Shown piece after piece: positions 57,532-64,000 of a stretch of 64,000 nucleotides of DNA. Positions within the stretch are counted from its first letter, which is position 1. Every line of letters starts with the position of its first letter. The stretch spans positions 372,001 through 436,000 of the forward strand of contig NC_012963.1 in the NCBI RefSeq assembly GCF_000027005.1, written 5' to 3'. Source of the stretch: Komagataella phaffii GS115 (Eukaryota; Ascomycota; Pichiomycetes; Pichiales; Pichiaceae). The translations under genes were made by a program, and so were the position numbers. Under the pieces are notes generated by a model. It had not been told where the DNA came from, ran no database searches, and saw only the letters and a list, made by a program, of their open reading frames with translations.

Positions 57532-58890
57532 CTATTGTTTCAGGCTGGCTTGCCTGTCCCACATGTGTTTTGAAGGTAAAACCATTGTAGTGCTCATTTC
57601 TCCTATTGAAAATTGAATAAGCTTCGAATCTGATTTGAGTATTGCTTGTTTGTTCAGTCTAGTATGTGCCTCAAAGAGACTGAGCAATTGTTTGTATGTG
57701 TAAACTTTTGAGCCAGCGGTGGTCAATCTAAGAAAATCAGTAATGAGCTGGACATACAATTCCGGGATGCAGGAAACAAGCATTCTGCTAAGCTCCAGAA
57801 ATGGTTCCAAGCCCTTCAACCTATCTCTTGATTCTAAAAGATGATCCCAATACTTGAACTGCTTCTTGCTATACTTCAAATACTTTTCAATCCAAATCTT
57901 GAAATGGTTGGAGATGGCCAAGAATTGGTCAATCGGATTTTGTAAATTCATTTTGAATCCTTCAAATATTTCTTCAAATTGTTGCTGTTGAGATTTTAGC
58001 TTGTCCATATAACAAGAATATGATGAATCAATGTACTTGGATTCGACATTGGATGTGTTTGACAATTTGCTGCAATGCTGAAAATACTGACAAACTTTTA
58101 GATTGTTGTCAAAATGGTGTTGGATGCAAGCCATTGTATTTTTCACACCTAGTTGTAATTCACCCAGGACCCTATCTATTTCGAGTGCATCATCAATAAT
58201 CTCGTCAACTTTGAAATATTCTCGTTCTTCAGCTTTGAATGAGCTCATATAAGACAGTAGTTTGTTCCTTACTTCATCATCTTCCAAGGATTCAATATAC
58301 TCTTGGTATATTATCCCAAGTTGAGCTGGTTCTCTCAAGTAGGCCATCAAATCATCATAACCATCCATTTCGATTGATATCTTGTTTCGAGAAGTCAACC
58401 AACGGGAAGCAGAATCCTTAATCAGACAGTATAGCCAGTATTGGTCGTCTCTGTTTGTGAGATATGAAGCATACAGAGCTGAGCTTCGAACAAGATGAGT
58501 CTCCAAAATTGCAGAAATATCAATAGAAACGTTACCTGGAAGATCTTTGACAAATGATAGGTTTCCAAAGGTCTCCAGCAACTTTGGTATTCCATGGTAT
58601 TCCGTGTAAATGTCATGAAGAAATCGTAAACTGAGATCCATCATTGTTGAGAGGTTATTAAACAAGCTCAATTGCTGCTCGTTCTTCAATGGGCAGTTCC
58701 TCTTGTATATCCAGATGCATCTGTTTAAGCTCATATAGTAGGAGCATTCATATTGAATCAGCCGATAAAGACTAGACGAGTTGGGTTCCCCAGATCTGGC
58801 AATATCCCAGAAGGATAAAGCGTAGGGGTTAAGTTCCTGGTGCCAACTCTGATCATATTGTTTGCTTGCAATGGTAAGAGGGTGAGGCAT
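57532..58890 (-). CDS. Divergent DH-BAR-like protein (Fus2/Tuba-like), tentative
   Basis: The ATG at 58890 gives 452 residues; the frame runs on upstream without an ATG. The N-terminal half resembles a Dbl-homology RhoGEF fold: YRLIQYECSYYMSLNR (CR1-like), DISAILETHLVRSSALY (CR2-like) and YLREPAQLGIIYQEYIESL, which mimics the LxxPxQRxxxY of CR3. The C-terminal half is long-helical and could be BAR-like. This order occurs in yeast Fus2 (cell fusion at mating) and animal Tuba. The match is by eye and weak. It shares a 212-bp divergent promoter with VPS11; a TATATATAAG box at 58921 lies 31 bp upstream. Confidence 0.5.
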   Translation of the reverse strand: MPHPLTIASKQYDQSWHQELNPYALSFWDIARSGEPNSSSLYRLIQYECSYYMSLNRCIWIYKRNCPLKNEQQLSLFNNLSTMMDLSLRFLHDIYTEYHGIPKLLETFGNLSFVKDLPGNVSIDISAILETHLVRSSALYASYLTNRDDQYWLYCLIKDSASRWLTSRNKISIEMDGYDDLMAYLREPAQLGIIYQEYIESLEDDEVRNKLLSYMSSFKAEEREYFKVDEIIDDALEIDRVLGELQLGVKNTMACIQHHFDNNLKVCQYFQHCSKLSNTSNVESKYIDSSYSCYMDKLKSQQQQFEEIFEGFKMNLQNPIDQFLAISNHFKIWIEKYLKYSKKQFKYWDHLLESRDRLKGLEPFLELSRMLVSCIPELYVQLITDFLRLTTAGSKVYTYKQLLSLFEAHTRLNKQAILKSDSKLIQFSIGEMSTTMVLPSKHMWDRQASLKQ

Positions 58891-58920
58891 TGGCTTATCC
58901 ACCTGAAAGATGTCCCGCTC

Positions 58921-58930
58921 TATATATAAG
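58921..58930. promoter_or_regulatory. TATA box TATATATAAG
   Basis: The strong TATA sequence lies in the divergent region, 31 bp from the DH-BAR-like start (minus) and 173 bp from the VPS11 start (plus). It could serve either gene. The short distance to the minus-strand ATG would give a very short leader. Confidence 0.4.
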
Positions 58931-59102
58931 ACAGCTCATGGTGATAGTGAAGCAGTTGTGAAACACGCTTCCGGAAAGTAACAAGCGATGAGGGGGAAAT
59001 TCCGTATTAAGTTCTTTCGAGGGTAGACGTAAAGACAGTGGAGTTTGGTGCGCGATTCTATCATTATCATCAAATGGCTGAAATACACCCTCCAAACTAA
59101 TA

Positions 59103-61937
59103 ATGTCACTGTCAAGTTGGAGACAATTCTCCTTCTTTGAACTAACCCCCATCAAGGATCCCAATTTGGGCTCAGAAAAATCTCTCTACTCAGATCCTTC
59201 TTTGACAAGCGTATGTGCTTCCCCAGAATATCTAATTATTGCCACTGCATTCAACAAGGTCCAGCTGATCACTAAAGACTACATTAAAAAATTCGATTTC
59301 ACAGCATACGAATTGGGATGGAATATCGTACACTTGGTTTACTTGACTGATTCTCATTTTTTGTGTACAATTGCTGAAAGACAGGGCTTCCCTCTGACTC
59401 TCAAACTGTGGAATTTGAAAAAGCTGATGGCTATGGAGAAATCGGATGAGTCTTTAGAATTCGAATTCCATTCTTCTTGTCAGATTGCCAATGGGAACAA
59501 TAATTTCCCCATGACTGCATTTACTCACTGCAATAATTTCTCCATCCTATGTTTTGGATTTAGTAATGGGAGTGTTATCTTGGTTAGAGGGGATCTACTA
59601 CATGATAAAGGAACCAGACAGAGACTAGTATTTGAGAGTAATGAGCCAGTGACCAACTTGCTGTTCAAGGACGAAAACTCTTTGTATCTAACCACCACAA
59701 GCAAGATTTATACTATACCAACAACAGGTAAGAATCAAGGGAAACCTGATAAGATTATTGATAGAGGTGTTGGAGTTGACATCGGCTGCTGTACTTTAGA
59801 CCACAAGAGGCATCTTGTCGTAGGAAATGACTCAATGTTACAATGCTATTCAACCAGAGGTAAATCGAATGCCATTGCTTTGGACATATCCAAAAAAAAG
59901 CTCTTTGCGTTTGGAAAATACATCTTGATCATTTCCAACGATCACAAATTGTTGATAATAGATGTCATCAACATGTTTATCGCCCTTAATGAGAACATTG
60001 AAACTGCTATCAGCAACATCTTTCTTCTATGGGATGATGTGTATATGCTGGGTTCAGACGGAGTTCTTTATCGAATACACGAACTAGACCAGAAAGCTCA
60101 ACTCGATATTGTCGTTTCCCGAAATTTGTACGATATTGCCATAAGGCTTGCTCAATCAATGACTGGTATTGAAGAAAGTGATATTCTAACTGTTCACAGA
60201 AAGTATGGAGATTACTTATATGAACAACAATCATATGGCGAGGCAATGACTGAGTACATCAAATGTTTGGCTCTCGGGAAAACCAGTGAAATAATTGCAA
60301 AGTATAAGGATAGTTCAAAAATATCACGACTGGCTTTGTACCTAGAAGCTATGGTTGAAGAAGGCCAGGCAAGAAAAGACCATATCACTTTATTGTTATG
60401 TTCCTATTGCAAACTGAAACAGATTGACAAACTTTTAGAATTTCCTCAAAAACACCCAGATGTTGAGTTTGATCTCTTCACCTTGATTGATCTCTGCAGA
60501 GAGAGCGACTACTTAGAAGTTGCTTCGACTATTGCTAAACAATTTAACGAGCCGTCCATTGTAGTTGACATTGAACTGAATGATTTGAATAAAACAAAAT
60601 CAACACTCGCATACTTGCGAACGTTGCAAATAGAAGACTTATTGAGAGTTTTACTAGATCATTTGAAACCATTTTTAACTCGCCTTCCGCACCCCACAAC
60701 CAAACTCTTGATTGAGGTATTCACAGGCAAGTTCAAACCTACTCCTGTTTCTCAGGAAGAAAAAATATCTGAACCTGAAGAGAAGCAGTTTCCGGTTTTA
60801 CAAAGCTATCAAGCATTTGTATCATATATGGCATCATTAACCGAAACCTCAACGTCGGAGAATGAACAAAAGGATGATATTTCACCCACTTATCTCCCTC
60901 CAAGACCCAGTATCATTTTTTCCTCTTTCATTGACCACCCCAATGAATTCATCATATTTCTTGAAGCATGCTTGGAGAGTCATGATTACTATGGTGGCAA
61001 TGACCAGGATCGGAGCGATATTTTGACAACACTATATGAAGTATATCTGACGATGGCTCAGGAAGAGCCCGATCAGAAATCTGAATGGGAAGAAAAAGCA
61101 TTGACACTGATCAAGAATAATAAAGCAAAAATGAATGAAACTTCTATCATATTGATTTCTAACCTATACGGGTTTAATGCCGGAGAAATGCTCGTAAGGG
61201 ATCAACAGGTGGGATTTGAAATAGACCTATTTCGATCGGCGATGTCCAACGGAGATCTGCAGTCAATTCAGAGTATTTTGCAAGAGTATGCCGAAGAACA
61301 ACCAGAGTTATACCGACTAGGCCTAAGCTACTATATCAGTGATCCTGATATATTCAAAAAAGTCGAAGAAAGTGGAGCTTTTAAACAGTTATTAGACACA
61401 ATCACTACTAGAAACCTCATGACGCCTCTCCAAATTGTGCAAAAACTTGGTGAAAACAGTATAGCTACTGTAGGCATTGTCAAGGAATATCTTCTACGTT
61501 ATGTTACCGCTATGAGGACTGAGATTTTAAACAATGAAAAATTAATCGACCACTATTCGAAGCAGATCGAACGAGACAATGCTCAGGTAGAAGACTTGAA
61601 GCATAATCCGGTGACTCTGCAGAATACTAGATGCCATTCATGTTCACTTCCCTTGGATCTTCCGATTATTTACTTTTTGTGCCATCACTCGTACCATGAA
61701 CGGTGTCTGAACGACAGCGAGTATGAGAATAGTAAACACTTAAGATCCGAGTTGGAGTGTCCGAAATGCGCAGAGAAAACGGACACCATAACAGCGTTAC
61801 GGAAGGAACAGGAAGAAGTGAGTCAGAGGAACGATTTGTTCGCAGTTGCCCTAGAAAACAGCTCCGATCGTTTCAAGACTATTACCGGGTTTTTTGCCAA
61901 GGGCAGCATATTCGACGGCGTGAATTACCTTAACTAG
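59103..61937 (+). CDS. VPS11: Vps11/Pep5, core subunit of HOPS and CORVET
   Basis: This 944-residue protein has an N-terminal beta-propeller (about 1-340), a clathrin-heavy-chain-like helical solenoid (about 350-820) and a C-terminal RING-H2 domain (about 840-890: CHSC, CHHSYH, CPKC). It belongs to the class C core shared by the HOPS and CORVET tethers, which fuse endosomes and vacuoles. The length is a little below yeast Vps11 (1029). The MSLSSWRQFSFFE start is the family form. HOG1 follows on the same strand after 201 bp. Confidence 0.95.
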   Translation: MSLSSWRQFSFFELTPIKDPNLGSEKSLYSDPSLTSVCASPEYLIIATAFNKVQLITKDYIKKFDFTAYELGWNIVHLVYLTDSHFLCTIAERQGFPLTLKLWNLKKLMAMEKSDESLEFEFHSSCQIANGNNNFPMTAFTHCNNFSILCFGFSNGSVILVRGDLLHDKGTRQRLVFESNEPVTNLLFKDENSLYLTTTSKIYTIPTTGKNQGKPDKIIDRGVGVDIGCCTLDHKRHLVVGNDSMLQCYSTRGKSNAIALDISKKKLFAFGKYILIISNDHKLLIIDVINMFIALNENIETAISNIFLLWDDVYMLGSDGVLYRIHELDQKAQLDIVVSRNLYDIAIRLAQSMTGIEESDILTVHRKYGDYLYEQQSYGEAMTEYIKCLALGKTSEIIAKYKDSSKISRLALYLEAMVEEGQARKDHITLLLCSYCKLKQIDKLLEFPQKHPDVEFDLFTLIDLCRESDYLEVASTIAKQFNEPSIVVDIELNDLNKTKSTLAYLRTLQIEDLLRVLLDHLKPFLTRLPHPTTKLLIEVFTGKFKPTPVSQEEKISEPEEKQFPVLQSYQAFVSYMASLTETSTSENEQKDDISPTYLPPRPSIIFSSFIDHPNEFIIFLEACLESHDYYGGNDQDRSDILTTLYEVYLTMAQEEPDQKSEWEEKALTLIKNNKAKMNETSIILISNLYGFNAGEMLVRDQQVGFEIDLFRSAMSNGDLQSIQSILQEYAEEQPELYRLGLSYYISDPDIFKKVEESGAFKQLLDTITTRNLMTPLQIVQKLGENSIATVGIVKEYLLRYVTAMRTEILNNEKLIDHYSKQIERDNAQVEDLKHNPVTLQNTRCHSCSLPLDLPIIYFLCHHSYHERCLNDSEYENSKHLRSELECPKCAEKTDTITALRKEQEEVSQRNDLFAVALENSSDRFKTITGFFAKGSIFDGVNYLN

Positions 61938-62138
61938 ATCTGTGCTTACTTAACCCTGACATCACCCCATATAGCAAGCAGTATAGAGTAATATTCAGTA
62001 ACCTCGAATACGATATGACGTAGTTTATTTTCGATTGTTGATAGCAGTTATGAGCGCTGACAGGACATTTCAATGTGGCCCCTGGAATTCGTGCCGTTTC
62101 TTCGTCTCTAAACAGAGGATAAACCGGCAGTCTTCAAA

Positions 62139-63239
62139 ATGTCCCAAGAGAAGTTCACAAGGTAAGTAACCAAAGAATAACTTAACCATTCAGCTATTAA
62201 CCAGCTTTCCTCAAGAACTCAGATATTTGGTACGATCTTTGAGACCACCGCTAGGTACGATGAGTTGAACCCAGTGGGTATGGGCGCCTTTGGTTTAGTC
62301 TGTTCTGCCAAGGACAAGCTTACGGAGCAACAAGTAGCAATTAAGAAGATTATGAAACCATTTTCCACTCCTGTTTTGGCCAAAAGAACTTACAGAGAGT
62401 TGAAGTTGCTAAATCACCTGAGACATGAGAATTTGATTACACTAACAGACATCTTTCTATCTCCTCTTGAGGATATTTATATTGTGACGGAGTTACAAGG
62501 AACGGACTTGCATCGATTGTTGACAAGCAGGCCGTTGGAAAAACAGTTCATACAGTACTTCCTGTACCAGATATTGAGAGCACTGAAATATGTGCACTCG
62601 GCCGGAGTTATCCATAGAGACTTGAAACCAAGCAACATTCTTATCAACGAAAACTGTGACCTTAAAATATGTGATTTTGGACTGGCTCGTATCCAGGACC
62701 ATCAGATGACCGGTTACGTTTCTACAAGATATTACCGTGCCCCAGAGATCATGTTGACATGGCAGAAATATGATACAGAGGTCGATATATGGAGTGCAGG
62801 GTGCATTTTCGCCGAGATGATTGAAGGAAAGCCTTTGTTTCCTGGTAAAGATCATATCAATCAATTCAGTATTATTACAGAGTTACTTGGATCTCCACCC
62901 ACTGACGTTATTGATACTATTTGCTCTGAAAACACACTAAGGTTTGTCCAGAGTCTGCCTCATAGGGAACCGGTGCCTTTAATAGAACGGTTCCAGGGAG
63001 TGGAGCCTGTTGCTATTGATTTGCTGGAAAAAATGCTGGTATTTGATGCACGTAAGAGAATCACTGCAGAGGAGTCTCTGGCCCACGAGTACTTGGAGCC
63101 CTACCATGACCCTACTGATGAGCCTGTGGCAGCAGAGAAGTTCGACTGGTCGTTCAACGATGCCGACTTACCTGTAGACACTTGGCGAGTAATGATGTAC
63201 AGTGAGATTTTAGACTTCCATCAAGTTGAGGATCAATGA
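62139..63239 (+). CDS. HOG1: Hog1/p38-type MAP kinase (spliced)
   Basis: Two exons, 62139-62161 and 62216-63239, encode 348 residues. Splicing restores [21 protein letters not shown], the expected start of Hog1. Key residues are GMGAFG, catalytic Lys in AIKKI (K51), HRD with D143, DFG, and the phosphorylation lip TGY with T173 and Y175, the p38/Hog1 type. The common docking region ([18 protein letters not shown]) lies near the end. Hog1 is the osmostress MAP kinase; the C-terminal tail is shorter than in S. cerevisiae (435) and nearer the Candida form (377). CTG codons fall at conserved Leu positions (LLEKMLVFD). A CCCCT stress-type element lies 56 bp upstream. Confidence 0.97.
62162..62215 (+). 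other. Spliceosomal intron of HOG1, 54 bp
   Basis: The intron starts GTAAGT, has a likely branch site TATTAAC near 62195-62201 and ends CTCAAG. Its removal joins a 23-bp first exon to the kinase frame and gives the family N-terminus. The acceptor is AAG, rarer than CAG or TAG; an earlier CAG at 62202-62204 would be too near the branch site and would shift the frame. Confidence 0.9.
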
Positions 63240-63272
63240 TCTTCAAACTTTCATAAAAAGTAATACTCTCGT

Positions 63273-64000
63273 TTAATAAAGCCAGCCATTTAGATCGTTT
63301 TTGTTTAGAAACATTTCAGCGCTGTGTTTTTGTTCCTTGCACCAATCGATAACTGTAGGTAGTATGTTCTCCTCATCTGAATGTAGAAGATTCCCGAAAG
63401 ACGATTTTTTAGTTGTTGCTGTAGTTGTAGCAGTTGATGTTGTGGTTGTTGCTGACACCACCGAAGAAGCTCTATCCCTTTGAGTATCAAGTCTGTTTGA
63501 GGAAAAAACCAAATCACGGAAAAGGACATGAACAACAGGAAGTGTTTGTACGGATGAAACAGCTTGAAATCTTTCGTTCAAGTTATTTAATTCTTCTTTA
63601 CACTTGGACAGTTCGTCTTCCAACTCTCGTTTTTCCAGTTTTTCATTCAATGAAATAAAAGATGCTATTAATTTGTTAAGAAACTGCACCATCTTGAAGG
63701 ACTCTACCATTGAGATAATATGAAATGGCGAAATACTGGGAGGTGGGTGTGAAGCAGCTGTTGTACTGGAAGTCAAAAAAGCGCTTGCAATATTGGAAAA
63801 AGTGCCCAACAATGTAGTCACTTTTAGTTGATGTTCGTAAAAAAAACTTGCATCCTTGTCACCTACTTGTGAATTGGCACTTGAGGAAATAAAATGATCT
63901 ATTAGCTCTGATAGGACCGAGCCTATTTCCCAAAACGCCCAGATGCACCGTAAGAAGAGCAATTGAGAATCTTTGGAATCAGAATGAACTTCAGTGAACT
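63273..64000 (-). CDS. C-terminal part of an unrecognised protein, cut by the right edge
   Basis: The minus-strand frame is open from the stop at 63273 to the window end, giving about 242 codons with no usable start inside. A helical, aromatic-rich segment (LFLRCIWAFWEIGS) is followed by alternating hydrophobic helices, a coiled-coil-like stretch of about 35 residues (EKLEKRELEDELSKCKEELNNL), and a Ser/Thr-rich linker. The end is EMFLNKNDLNGWLY. The pattern recalls the C-terminal regions of some fungal Zn-cluster regulators, but I cannot assign it. It converges on HOG1 with 33 bp between. Confidence 0.6.
   Translation of the reverse strand, partial: FTEVHSDSKDSQLLFLRCIWAFWEIGSVLSELIDHFISSSANSQVGDKDASFFYEHQLKVTTLLGTFSNIASAFLTSSTTAASHPPPSISPFHIISMVESFKMVQFLNKLIASFISLNEKLEKRELEDELSKCKEELNNLNERFQAVSSVQTLPVVHVLFRDLVFSSNRLDTQRDRASSVVSATTTTSTATTTATTKKSSFGNLLHSDEENILPTVIDWCKEQKHSAEMFLNKNDLNGWLY

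Noticed and set aside
58895..59164. A 5' exon for the DH-BAR-like gene, suggested by TTTCAG before 58902
   Set aside because: No GTAAGT or GTATGT donor and no TACTAAC branch site is found upstream on the minus strand, and the first in-frame ATG at 58890 gives a sound start.
1..64000. CRISPR arrays, insertion sequences, LTR retrotransposons, rRNA, virus-derived genes
   Set aside because: No regularly spaced repeats, terminal repeats, transposase, reverse transcriptase or rRNA-like sequence was seen on either strand.

Overview
This window is a gene-dense, euchromatic segment of a budding-yeast (Saccharomycotina) nuclear chromosome. Most genes are single-exon with short intergenic gaps. I find two short introns with GTAAGT donors, one with a perfect TACTAAC branch point. 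The tRNA genes closely resemble their yeast counterparts. CTG codons sit at leucine positions that are invariant in SEC61 and HOG1, so CUG is read as leucine. A complex I subunit (NDUFA12 family) excludes Saccharomyces and close relatives. Gene content and base composition fit a methylotrophic yeast such as Komagataella (Pichia pastoris); the species is inferred and was not tested by a search.

Left part (1-17 kb): a cut-off membrane protein at the edge, an RRM-like probable mitochondrial protein, a Rua1-type zinc-finger regulator with heat-shock-like elements upstream, SEC61, a small YigZ/IMPACT protein, a glutamine-rich WRKY-GCM1-like (Rbf1-like) factor, an alanyl-tRNA editing protein, an unrecognised Cys-cluster protein, a vacuolar basic amino acid transporter-like MFS protein, CIA1, CYC2 and a Pep12-type syntaxin.

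Middle part (17-43 kb): tRNA-Gln(TTG), NDUFA12, deoxyhypusine synthase, a cytochrome P450 that looks more like those of filamentous fungi, a Snf1-activating-type kinase, a DHA1-type drug/polyamine exporter, an Ecm21/Csr2-type arrestin, MBA1, a SUR1/CSH1 mannosyltransferase, GYP1, MTD1, tRNA-Pro(TGG), SAC3, spliced MTC5/SEA3, a small two-helix membrane protein and CDC20.

Right part (43-64 kb): a concentration of beta-1,3-glucan genes. A short FKS3-like glucan synthase is divergent from the first of two tandem GAS1-family glucanosyltransferases; PXR1 follows, then a secreted GH17 (SCW4/SCW10) protein. Synthesis, elongation and remodelling of the same polymer thus lie within 12.4 kb. Sites resembling MBF/SBF boxes occur in all three promoter regions. 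Then come tRNA-Pro(CGG), RTN1, a divergent DH-BAR-like protein, VPS11, spliced HOG1 and a gene cut by the right edge.

No transposon, CRISPR array, virus-derived gene or rRNA was seen. Most of the window is conserved yeast housekeeping sequence. The points most worth a second look are the glucan cluster, the P450, the unrecognised small or lineage-restricted genes, and the promoter motifs.
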